Assembly: GCA_002454335.1 (NCBI GenBank)
Contig: DKIP01000005.1
Location: forward strand, 1 to 10,959
Source of the DNA: Cytophagaceae bacterium UBA6715
GTDB taxonomy: Bacteria > Bacteroidota > Bacteroidia > Cytophagales > Spirosomataceae
Direction of reading: 5' to 3'
DNA: 10,959 nt
Shown here: positions 1 through 7,285 of the stretch, piece after piece
How the letters are laid out: each line of letters begins with the position of its first letter
How positions within the stretch are numbered: position 1 is the first letter of the stretch
The notes under the pieces: model-generated
Databases searched by the model: none
Seen by the model: only the letters and a program-made list of their open reading frames with translations
What the model was told of the DNA's origin: nothing
Program-made: the position numbers and the translations under genes

Positions 1-2240
1 TCGGCTATATCAGCCCCCGAAATAGGAAATTCATATTCAAAATAACCGGCTCCTGCCCCATTGACTTTATGCCCTAAAACCCCTGTCCATTGTTTCTCCG
101 GAAATTGCGCCATGCTAAACCGCTCAACAGGAACGGAAACAAATTCCAATTTAGGATTCGATGGTTTTATGTTCCCTTCTTCTACAATGATATGTGCAAA
201 GTTACGGTGCAAAACTTTGCCCGCTGAATTCGTCAAGACAAAAGAAAGTGTATTCACCGACTTATCTTTTGGCAGAACCACAGCTAAAGAATCCAAGGCT
301 TTCACATCCCAAGGCGCAAATTTTAAGGGCAAATCCTTAGTCCAATGCGTTTGCTTTTCACCCCATGCGGTAACGCCAGCGAATGAAATCTTCAGACGTA
401 AGTCCCCCGACAAATCGGTCATGGAAGATAAATGCAAAGGTATTTTCACCGTTTGACCCGCTTTCCCAGCCCAAGTAATTTCTTGCCCAGTAGACACATA
501 AAAAGGGCCATGTAAATCCTTCAAAGTCATGCCAGGCACAATTGCCCCTAAACCCGTTTCTTTCTCCGTTCGATCAAACTTATAATAGCCATTCCACTCA
601 TTAATCACATCGTGATGTTCTGTATACAACCAGCCCGCCATCTTCGGATGATTTCGAAATGAATTCATCGCCTTATGATAATCAAAGGTATAATCCACAT
701 CGCCCGTGCTACCCTGATATCCCCAAACATTCCCAAACTCCGAATTAATCATCGGTTGCCCCCCTTGTACATACCCTCTCTCAAAGTTCCACTGGCTCCC
801 TGGAAATAAATTTTTCGACTGTTCATCCATCAATTTATCCCATTCATAGCCTGCTTGATATGCATGCCATGACTGAATATCCGTCTCCGTATGCCCACGA
901 CCACAACAAACTGAGTTATCTTCTACTAAACGCGTGGGATCCAAGGATTTGGCCAAACGATAAACCGATGCTACCCACTTTTGGGTTTCAGGGGTATAAA
1001 CCGACTTCTTATCAATATGGGTAAACAAACCCCAAGTCTCATTAAAAGTAATCCAAGAAAATATCGCTGGGTGATTAAAATCGCGCTTCAACATCTCCCG
1101 CAGGGTATATTCCGACTCTCGCTGCATATCCGCATCTGGCTCTCCCCAGGAATTTGGCAAATCCGACATAACCAATAAACCCAATTTGTCTGCCCAATAC
1201 AATTTGCGTGGTACATCCACTTTGATATGCGTCCGAATTCCGTTTAAGCCAATCCGCTTACTCCGAATGATCTCATCCTTCATAAATGCATCGGAAGGGA
1301 ATGTATAAAATCCATCCGGATGATAACTTTGATCCAAAGCTAATTGGACGTAAATCGGTTTATTGTTTAAGGCAATGTAGGGAATCTTAGATCCTGGAAG
1401 TGGCGTTACCGAAATCTTACGATAGCCAAAATAGCCCTTCAATATATCGTTCCCCAAACGTAGGGTCATGTCATAAAGATAGGGATCTTCCAAAGACCAC
1501 AACCGTGGTTGCTTCAAGGTAATTTCTAATTCAGCGACCGAATCACCCTTTTTCACTGTCACAGATGCTTGTTGGCCATTCGATAAGCCAAGCTGCAATT
1601 TACCTTCCTTTATAGCCGGAGACCCCAAATAAGTTTTGATCCGCACTGTTCCCTTGTCGATATCTGGATAAACGGCATAATGGTCAATATAATCCGAACC
1701 ACGCGCATCTAAATAAACAGTCTGCCAAAGTCCACGCGCATTTCCATAGCCTTGTTTCCCATATAACGTAAACATCCGACGTTTATCATCGACACGAATA
1801 TCCACGCGCTGAGCTTGACCTGGCTTCATAAATGTAGTCACATCGAAATCAAACGGGGTATAGCCGCCCTTATGGTCCCCCACAAATTGACCATTCACAT
1901 ATATCGAAGTATGCCAATCAGAGGCTCCAATATTCAAGAATACTCGTTTCGATCCCCAAGCAGCCGGCACTTGAAATGTCCGGTGATACCATGCCACATC
2001 GGCTTCATCTTTCACACCAGAAAGTTTAGAACCCCAAGGAAACGGAACTTGTATTTTTTGCGAGAATTTGGAAGGAATAGCAAAAGTAGAATCAAAGGTA
2101 AAATCCCAAGTTCCATTCAAATTAATCCATTGTGACCGCATTAAATCGGGCCTTGGATGCTCAGGAAGTGCTTGAGTTGATTTTTGAGCATAGCCAAGAA
2201 AGCTAGCTCCTAAAAATAGGATAGCAAATAGTTTTTTCAT
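1..2240 (-). CDS. Secreted glycoside hydrolase family 2 enzyme (3' part missing at window edge)
   Basis: The frame is open from the ATG at 2240-2238 to the window edge, giving 746 codons without a stop; the C-terminus lies outside. Residues 1-19 form a signal peptide (MKKLFAILFL then GASFLGYAQ), so the protein is exported, probably to the periplasm or surface. The order matches GH2: a jelly-roll sugar-binding domain (about 35-180), an Ig-like domain (about 185-280), a TIM barrel (about 285-570), then further beta-rich sequence. The acid/base is probably E401 in FNETWG (codon 1040-1038) and the nucleophile E501 in NSEFGN (codon 740-738). The barrel entry reads LALDQSYHPDG instead of the RHxxHP-type motif of classical beta-galactosidases, so the substrate is not predictable. 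Two more in-frame ATGs at 2264 and 2258 would add 8 or 6 residues; 2240 is chosen because it places the charged n-region directly before the hydrophobic core. The family hydrolyses terminal beta-linked sugars with retention of configuration. Family membership is well supported; specificity is unknown. Confidence 0.93.
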   Translation of the reverse strand, partial: MKKLFAILFLGASFLGYAQKSTQALPEHPRPDLMRSQWINLNGTWDFTFDSTFAIPSKFSQKIQVPFPWGSKLSGVKDEADVAWYHRTFQVPAAWGSKRVFLNIGASDWHTSIYVNGQFVGDHKGGYTPFDFDVTTFMKPGQAQRVDIRVDDKRRMFTLYGKQGYGNARGLWQTVYLDARGSDYIDHYAVYPDIDKGTVRIKTYLGSPAIKEGKLQLGLSNGQQASVTVKKGDSVAELEITLKQPRLWSLEDPYLYDMTLRLGNDILKGYFGYRKISVTPLPGSKIPYIALNNKPIYVQLALDQSYHPDGFYTFPSDAFMKDEIIRSKRIGLNGIRTHIKVDVPRKLYWADKLGLLVMSDLPNSWGEPDADMQRESEYTLREMLKRDFNHPAIFSWITFNETWGLFTHIDKKSVYTPETQKWVASVYRLAKSLDPTRLVEDNSVCCGRGHTETDIQSWHAYQAGYEWDKLMDEQSKNLFPGSQWNFERGYVQGGQPMINSEFGNVWGYQGSTGDVDYTFDYHKAMNSFRNHPKMAGWLYTEHHDVINEWNGYYKFDRTEKETGLGAIVPGMTLKDLHGPFYVSTGQEITWAGKAGQTVKIPLHLSSMTDLSGDLRLKISFAGVTAWGEKQTHWTKDLPLKFAPWDVKALDSLAVVLPKDKSVNTLSFVLTNSAGKVLHRNFAHIIVEEGNIKPSNPKLEFVSVPVERFSMAQFPEKQWTGVLGHKVNGAGAGYFEYEFPISGADIA

Positions 2241-2342
2241 AGGTTTAGATTTAGGCATGGGCATTATCCAATGCGGAAACAAATTCGGCAATTTTTCTGA
2301 TTGTTTCAGCTAATTTTTAATTAAATAGGTAATTTTACGGCC

Positions 2343-3368
2343 ATGAGTCAATTAGAAGAATTAAAAAAGAAGATTCCCACACAGGTTGCTGTGATTGGTG
2401 GAGGTAGTTGGGCAACAGCACTTGTTAAAATTTTATCCGAAAATCAGGTAAAAATCAAGTGGTGGATTCGCCGAAAATCAGACGTTGACTTCATACGCAA
2501 ATACAATCACAATCCAAGTTACTTAACGGATGTGGCCATCAATCCCCGCAAAGTAAAAACCTATAGTAAGATGTCGGAGGCCCTTTCCGGCGTCGAATAC
2601 ATCATCTTAGCTGTCCCTGCAGCATTTATTCCTGAGACCTTAAAGGACCTCAACAGCAAGCACTTTGAGGGAAAGAAAATCGTTTCAGCAATTAAGGGGA
2701 TGATCCCGGAGGAAAATTTACTGGTCACCGACTGGATGGAAAAAGCCTTTAATGTGCCCATCAGCCAAACCTGTGTAATTGCAGGACCTTGCCATGCAGA
2801 AGAAGTTGCATTAGAAAAACAATCCTATTTGACGATTGCATCTCCATCTTTGGCGGTTGCGCAATCCTTCTCAAACTTATTAAATAGCCGTTTTTTGCAA
2901 GCGCATGCAATCGAAGATTTATATGGTGTTGAGTATTGTGCCGTTATTAAAAACATTATTGCCATGGCATGTGGTATTACTCGCGGCTTAGGTTTTGGAG
3001 ATAACTTCCAAGCAGTTTTAGTGAGCAATGCCATGCAAGAAATCAAAATCTTCTTGGATGCGGTTTACCCGGAAACGAATCGTGACTTGAACAGTTCGGG
3101 TTATTTAGGTGATTTACTAGTGACAGCCTATTCGCAATTCTCTCGGAATAGAACCTTTGGTAATATGATTGGTCGGGGATATTCCGTCAAATCCGCTCAA
3201 ATCGAAATGAACATGATTGCGGAAGGGTATTATGCCGTACGAAGTATTTATTCGATTTCGCGCCAACACAATATTCACCTTCCGATTATCGAAGCTGTTT
3301 ACAACATCGTTTATCAGAAGGCGAATCCACAAGTGGAAATGAATAAACTCAAAGGTTTTCTAAAGTAA
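2343..3368 (+). CDS. gpsA: NAD(P)H-dependent glycerol-3-phosphate dehydrogenase
   Basis: This cytoplasmic enzyme reduces dihydroxyacetone phosphate to sn-glycerol-3-phosphate, the backbone precursor of phospholipids. The 341-residue length is normal for the family (about 330-340). The N-terminal Rossmann fold starts with VAVIGGGSWATALVKIL (about 15-31), the dinucleotide-binding glycine-rich loop. AGPCHAEEVA (147-156) corresponds to the family's SGPxxAxEVA-type segment. The C-terminal helical domain carries the catalytic lysine K203 in AVIKNIIAMACG and the substrate/cofactor motif GDLLVTAYSQFSRNRTFG (256-273, with N269 and R270). The start is the first ATG after the divergent spacer, 22 residues before the end of the glycine-rich motif, as usual. 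It is divergent from the GH2 gene (102-bp spacer), and its 3' end overlaps the HIT gene by 9 bp. Nothing suggests transfer or damage. Confidence 0.96.
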   Translation: MSQLEELKKKIPTQVAVIGGGSWATALVKILSENQVKIKWWIRRKSDVDFIRKYNHNPSYLTDVAINPRKVKTYSKMSEALSGVEYIILAVPAAFIPETLKDLNSKHFEGKKIVSAIKGMIPEENLLVTDWMEKAFNVPISQTCVIAGPCHAEEVALEKQSYLTIASPSLAVAQSFSNLLNSRFLQAHAIEDLYGVEYCAVIKNIIAMACGITRGLGFGDNFQAVLVSNAMQEIKIFLDAVYPETNRDLNSSGYLGDLLVTAYSQFSRNRTFGNMIGRGYSVKSAQIEMNMIAEGYYAVRSIYSISRQHNIHLPIIEAVYNIVYQKANPQVEMNKLKGFLK

Positions 3369-3755
3369 AAAAGACCGAATTTTCTCAGCCGTAGCGGCCA
3401 AAGATTCTTGACTTGGCTTCAGTTTTTCCTGTGAAAAATTGATATCCAACATCCGATTCATCGGCACTAAATGCACATGTGCATGGGGCACTTCCAATCC
3501 AATGACGGCAACACCCACCCGCTTACAAGGAATCGCTTTTTTGATGGCGGGTGCGACCTTTTGGGCAAACTTCATCAAGTCCCCCAATAATTCAGGTTCC
3601 AAATCGAAAATATAATCAACCTCTTGTTTGGGAATCACTAACACATGCCCCTCAACGAGCGGCATTACATCCAAGAATGCCATGAAACGATCGTCTTCTG
3701 CAATCAAATGACAAGGAATCTCACGATTCACAATTTTGGTAAATATCGTAGCCAT
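3360..3755 (-). CDS. HIT-family nucleotide-binding hydrolase
   Basis: A 131-residue cytoplasmic protein of the histidine triad superfamily (HINT/Fhit-like branch). Members hydrolyse or transfer nucleoside monophosphates from phosphoramidates, AMP-lysine-type adducts or dinucleoside polyphosphates; the true substrate here is not evident. Seen directly: IFTKIVNREIPCHLIAED (4-21) at the N-terminus, AFLDVMPLVEGHVLVIPK (26-43) in the middle, and the triad HAHVHLVP (91-98), in which H93 is the expected nucleophile. The zinc-binding cysteines that some HIT proteins have near the N-terminus (CxFC) are absent; the segment reads TIFTK. The ATG lies 1 nt after the kup stop (TAACATG), so translation is probably coupled to kup and both share one transcript. 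The stop lies inside the last codons of the convergent gpsA gene. Lengths of 120-140 residues are typical. Confidence 0.93.
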   Translation of the reverse strand: MATIFTKIVNREIPCHLIAEDDRFMAFLDVMPLVEGHVLVIPKQEVDYIFDLEPELLGDLMKFAQKVAPAIKKAIPCKRVGVAVIGLEVPHAHVHLVPMNRMLDINFSQEKLKPSQESLAATAEKIRSFLL

Positions 3756-3756
3756 G

Positions 3757-5730
3757 TTAGTCGATCCGTCTAAGATTACATTTCGTAATCGGTTTGATAA
3801 TGAGAGGTACTTTTTCCAATTTCACGGCATCACTATCCAGGCCAAAATACTTGTCCTCCGAATGCGTAAACTGCTTCACAAAGAAGTGAGCTTTCATCAC
3901 CAACCGATCTAACAATGGCATTTCATTATCATAAGACAAGAATTTCTCCAAAACGACAAATCGGAAATCACCAATCACATTTTGCTCATTCAATGATTTG
4001 TAGCGTGATGTAATGTCCACTTCTCCGCGTGCCACCATCTCCTCCACAACTTTACGGAAATACAAGTTGATGCGTTGCTCCACCCGGAATCCCAATTTGA
4101 AATTCACTTTGATGATATCATCCGGCTCAATCACGGTCACCTTATAATCCATGGTATAGGGATCATCCATTGTGTCTACGTGCACGAACCAATAAATATC
4201 AGCCTTCTTAGGACGACGTTGGAAAATAGAATAAATAATCTTCGATTCAATATCCGTCACGCGTGCAGCATTCGACATAAAGACCAAATGTGTCGCATAT
4301 TTTGGAATCGTTTCATCCTTGCTCAATTCTTTCAATGGCTCAATGTAATCAGCCAATTTCTCATACTCGGTTAATTTCTTTTTGATACGCGTCGCACGGA
4401 ACCACACCCACATTAACAACACAATGACACCCGCAATAAAGAGTGATACATATCCTCCATGCCAGAATTTCTGCAAGTTGGCCACTAAAAATGCCCCCTC
4501 CAGTGAAACATAAACGACCAAGAAAAGTAGGATCCACCACATATCGATTTTCTTGATATGTAAATAATACGCCATTAATGACGTGGTCATCAACATGGTC
4601 ATCGTAATCGCCAAACCATAGGCTGCTTCCATATTCGCTGATTCACGGAACCACAATACGACCCCGATGCAACCCATCCAAAGCAATAAATTGATAGAAG
4701 GAACATATAATTGACCCTTTTGATCCGAAGGATAAATCAAACGAACACGAGGCCAAAAGTTCAACCGGATAGCTTCCGAAATCAAGGTAAAGGAACCTGA
4801 AATCAACGCTTGCGAGGCAATAACGGCCGCCAAGGTTGCAAGCATGATGCCAGAGAAAAGAAACTGAACACCTAATTCTGCTTTCAACAATTCAAAAATC
4901 GGTTTTTTGACGCCTAGCAACGCCCCATTTTGGGACAATAACCAAGCACCTTGACCGAAATATTGCAACAATAATGCGATTTTAACAAACATCCAAGATA
5001 CACGAATATTCTCGCGACCACAATGTCCTAAATCCGAATACAACGCTTCTGCACCGGTTGTACATAGGAAAACGGCTCCTAAACTCCAAAATCCGGCGGT
5101 TCCCGCCTGATGCGTTGTTAATAAATCCCATGCGTATGTGGGATTCAATGCACGTAAAATTGACCAATCATTCTCAATTCCCAAAAGACCTGTAACGGCC
5201 AACATACCGAACCAAGCCAACATGATTGGACCAAAAAACTTTCCAACAATTTTTGTCCCAAGGATCTGAAACAAAAATAAACCCGTAAGAATCATAATCA
5301 CCAATGGAACCGTGTCCGTAACAAACGGTCGGCCATCAGCATGATGCAACATGCGAAGTCCTTCCACCGCCGAGGAAACCGAGATAGGGGGTGTAATGAT
5401 TCCATCGGCCAACAAGGTTGCGCCACCGATAATGGCAGGAAGTGTTAACCATTTGGCATGCCGACGAACTAAAGCAAAAAGGGCAAAAATTCCCCCTTCA
5501 CCCTTATTATCAGCACGTAAAATTAAAATAACGTATTTTAAGGTTGTTTGAAGCGTCAAGGTCCAGAAAATACAGGACAAGCCACCTAATACCGTTAGTT
5601 CGTTAATGGGATTGTCGCCAATGATGGCTTGCATTACGTAGAGCGGAGACGTTCCGATATCCCCGTAGATAATTCCCATGGCTACCAAAAGGCCGGCAGC
5701 CGTCATTTTATTCTTGTGTTTGTGTTCCAT
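3757..5730 (-). CDS. kup: Kup-type potassium uptake transporter
   Basis: An inner-membrane K+ transporter of the KUP/HAK/KT family, generally thought to import K+ with H+. At 657 residues it is slightly longer than the E. coli protein (about 620). The family signature GIIYGDIGTSPLY (19-31) opens the first membrane segment; GEGGIFALFALVRR (77-90) and ADGIITPPISVSSAVEG (108-124) follow, both strongly conserved. About twelve hydrophobic segments run to roughly residue 445. The remaining ~200 residues are a soluble cytoplasmic domain, common in this family and often regulatory. The start ATG (5730) has the upstream sequence GGTTAAAATGG; a second in-frame ATG at codon 9 would still keep the signature, so the exact start is not absolute. 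A near-consensus promoter lies about 120-150 nt upstream, giving a leader of roughly 110 nt. The HIT gene follows after 1 nt. Confidence 0.96.
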   Translation of the reverse strand: MEHKHKNKMTAAGLLVAMGIIYGDIGTSPLYVMQAIIGDNPINELTVLGGLSCIFWTLTLQTTLKYVILILRADNKGEGGIFALFALVRRHAKWLTLPAIIGGATLLADGIITPPISVSSAVEGLRMLHHADGRPFVTDTVPLVIMILTGLFLFQILGTKIVGKFFGPIMLAWFGMLAVTGLLGIENDWSILRALNPTYAWDLLTTHQAGTAGFWSLGAVFLCTTGAEALYSDLGHCGRENIRVSWMFVKIALLLQYFGQGAWLLSQNGALLGVKKPIFELLKAELGVQFLFSGIMLATLAAVIASQALISGSFTLISEAIRLNFWPRVRLIYPSDQKGQLYVPSINLLLWMGCIGVVLWFRESANMEAAYGLAITMTMLMTTSLMAYYLHIKKIDMWWILLFLVVYVSLEGAFLVANLQKFWHGGYVSLFIAGVIVLLMWVWFRATRIKKKLTEYEKLADYIEPLKELSKDETIPKYATHLVFMSNAARVTDIESKIIYSIFQRRPKKADIYWFVHVDTMDDPYTMDYKVTVIEPDDIIKVNFKLGFRVEQRINLYFRKVVEEMVARGEVDITSRYKSLNEQNVIGDFRFVVLEKFLSYDNEMPLLDRLVMKAHFFVKQFTHSEDKYFGLDSDAVKLEKVPLIIKPITKCNLRRID

Positions 5731-5820
5731 TTTAACCTAGGGGAGTAAAAATCTATCCAAGCAGAATCGTTTATGGTTAGAATGCAAAAATTGCAGAAAA
5801 TTGTACTATTTTGGTGTAAT

Positions 5821-5840
5821 TTCTTGAAATATTTCAAGAA
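5821..5840. promoter_or_regulatory. Perfect 20-bp palindrome at the predicted kup transcription start
   Basis: The half TTCTTGAAAT is followed directly by its exact reverse complement ATTTCAAGAA, with no spacer; the flanking bases do not extend the symmetry. It starts about 8 nt downstream of the -7 element of the predicted kup promoter, so it covers roughly +1 to +20. A dimeric repressor bound there would block initiation, so an operator is the simplest reading. Transcribed, it could also form an AT-rich 5' hairpin, though with only a tight loop available. It lacks a GC-rich stem and trailing U-run, so it is not a terminator. No regulator is identified. Confidence 0.55.
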
Positions 5841-5847
5841 GTGGAGG

Positions 5848-5877
5848 CAAATATAATTCAATGTTTTAGATATCAAA
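5848..5877 (-). promoter_or_regulatory. Predicted kup-HIT promoter (Bacteroidota -33/-7 type)
   Basis: Read on the minus strand, TTTG at 5877-5874 is followed after 18 nt by TATATTTG at 5855-5848. This fits the Bacteroidota housekeeping sigma consensus, TTG then about 17-23 nt then TAnnTTTG, with no mismatch in the fixed positions. It is the only such match between the stop at 5921 and the kup start. Transcription would begin near 5842-5844, just at the palindrome. Confidence 0.65.
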
Positions 5878-5884
5878 TAGCTTT

Positions 5885-5905
5885 CGAAAACTTTTCGCCA
5901 AAAGC
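5885..5905 (-). terminator. Possible weak intrinsic terminator after the copper monooxygenase gene
   Basis: The minus-strand transcript has CTTTT, loop GGCG, AAAAG (5904-5891), then TTTTCG, starting 17 nt after the stop codon at 5921. The stem is only 5 bp (6 with a G-U pair) and poor in GC, and the T-run has just four bases. Its position between the gene end and the kup promoter supports termination; the weak stem argues against high efficiency. Confidence 0.3.
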
Positions 5906-5920
5906 CTGAATGCATGTGAA

Positions 5921-7285
5921 TTAACGCTCGTAATAATAGCCAAAAATGATATCCATTTCGTCCTCGGAAGTAAGCCCAAAACCTAAGTCTTTATTTGTAT
6001 CATTCACATATGTGGCAACGGAAGTAAGCCCCTCGCCTGCTTGCAATAAAATCGGGGTATCGTAATTGAGAACCTTCGGATGAGCCCAATCTGTATTTTC
6101 GTAGATAACCTCTCCATCACGCACACCACCTTTAATCTTAATCTGGAATAATTTACCTCTCGCATGGTAATGCGAGGTTAACGAAACAATCGCCACAGCT
6201 TTATCAAATTTAAAATCACGCGTGATGGTGGTTGTTCTGTTCGCGGGTAACGTAAAACTCGTCACATTGAAATCAATCATTTTGACAACCTGCTTGACCT
6301 GATCGGCGGGAACCGTATACAAATTCACATAATTTTCGCCATACAAATTGTCCGTCGTCTTATTAAAGTAGTGAGGATTTAAATCAATCGATGCATTTGC
6401 AGGTAATTGCAATGCCATCCCCGCGGGAAATCGATAATCCGAATTCGGATCCGTTCCCCCACCTAAAAAAATGTGATTAGACATTTGAAGAACAGTCGCA
6501 ATATTTAAAGAGTTGTCTAAATTTCTTAAGTCACGTACTTCATCGGTGCTAGGCAACAAGGATTTTGACCGAAAATCATACAATACCATGTGGTGGCTAT
6601 TAGCACGTGATTTCAATTTAATTCGAGCAACATAAACAGGTGCTGTATTATTCAATTGTCGCCGCACAAACAATTCACGTTCGAAATTGGGTGGGACCAC
6701 AAAACGATCTACCTTCAACTGTATCCCCGACTGCCCTTCTTCTGATGGGCTGGCTAGTGGACTAAAGTTCGAATCTTCCACATAACTTGGAGTCGTATCG
6801 TCAAGTAAGCTGGCATCAGCGACCTCCCCGACGGCAGGTGCACCCGCATCAATCCATTTTTGTACAAAGTTCAATTGTCCTTTTGAAATCGGCTTTCCGC
6901 CTAAAGGCATCGGAGCACCATAGCTTGCTAGTCCATGATGGCTTAAATCCCAATTCAATTTATGAAACAACAAACTCTCACCAGAAGCAAATTTCCGAAC
7001 CCGAATAACCGAATTTTTCAATGCAACAGCATTGACTGAGGCAACGCCCACCAAATTTGCATAAGCACTCCCCTTCGTTAATATCAAACCATGTTGGGCA
7101 AAACTTGCATCCTTCGATGAAAAATGACAACCCGAACTCGCACAACTGGGCGTCAACAATTTGTCCTGCAATAAATCAAATGAAGATGCCGCAGTTGATT
7201 GTGGTGAAGGCGTAACACCCGGATCGTTCGCAACTTTGGAGCAAGCGAAAGGAATAATCGCAAAAAATAAAAACCATTTCTTCAT
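5921..7285 (-). CDS. Lipoprotein with cytochrome-c-like segment fused to a PHM-type copper monooxygenase domain
   Basis: 454 residues. An upstream in-frame ATG at 7390 exists but lies inside the neighbouring gene; the ATG at 7285 is chosen because it gives MKKWFLFFAIIPFACS, a lipoprotein signal with the acylated cysteine at C15 (proline at -3 is slightly off the lipobox). Residues 36-150 look like a small c-type cytochrome: CASSGCH (C48, C53, H54) is a CxxxxCH version of the heme-binding motif, and APMPLGG (124-130) offers M126 as axial ligand. Residues about 190-454 match the two halves of copper type II ascorbate-dependent monooxygenases (PHM/dopamine beta-monooxygenase fold). One copper site would be H231, H232 (NSHHMVLYDF) and H305 (LNPHYFN); the other H372, H374 (SHYHARG) and M444 (DEMDIIFGYYY). 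All six expected ligands are thus present. The family hydroxylates organic substrates using O2 and an external reductant; substrate is unknown. An ATGA overlap with the upstream AlbA_2 gene implies coupled translation. Confidence 0.85.
   Translation of the reverse strand: MKKWFLFFAIIPFACSKVANDPGVTPSPQSTAASSFDLLQDKLLTPSCASSGCHFSSKDASFAQHGLILTKGSAYANLVGVASVNAVALKNSVIRVRKFASGESLLFHKLNWDLSHHGLASYGAPMPLGGKPISKGQLNFVQKWIDAGAPAVGEVADASLLDDTTPSYVEDSNFSPLASPSEEGQSGIQLKVDRFVVPPNFERELFVRRQLNNTAPVYVARIKLKSRANSHHMVLYDFRSKSLLPSTDEVRDLRNLDNSLNIATVLQMSNHIFLGGGTDPNSDYRFPAGMALQLPANASIDLNPHYFNKTTDNLYGENYVNLYTVPADQVKQVVKMIDFNVTSFTLPANRTTTITRDFKFDKAVAIVSLTSHYHARGKLFQIKIKGGVRDGEVIYENTDWAHPKVLNYDTPILLQAGEGLTSVATYVNDTNKDLGFGLTSEDEMDIIFGYYYER

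Noticed and set aside
61..2135. Plus-strand open frames at 61-456, 981-1178 and 1815-2135
   Set aside because: All lie antisense to the continuous GH2 frame, whose signal peptide and catalytic motifs are clear; the plus-strand products have no recognisable domain.
2241..2342. Promoters in the GH2/gpsA divergent spacer
   Set aside because: TAATTTTA at 2330-2337 resembles TAnnTTTG, but no TTG lies at the right distance, and nothing convincing was found on the minus strand. A short inverted repeat (GCATT-atcc-AATGC, 2261-2274) is too small to call an operator.
5821..5840. Palindrome as an intrinsic terminator
   Set aside because: The stem is AT-rich with no loop and no following T-run, and it lies downstream of a promoter rather than just after a gene.
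5703..5915. 70-codon minus-strand frame upstream of kup
   Set aside because: It spans the predicted kup promoter and palindrome, overlaps the kup start, and has no protein-like features.
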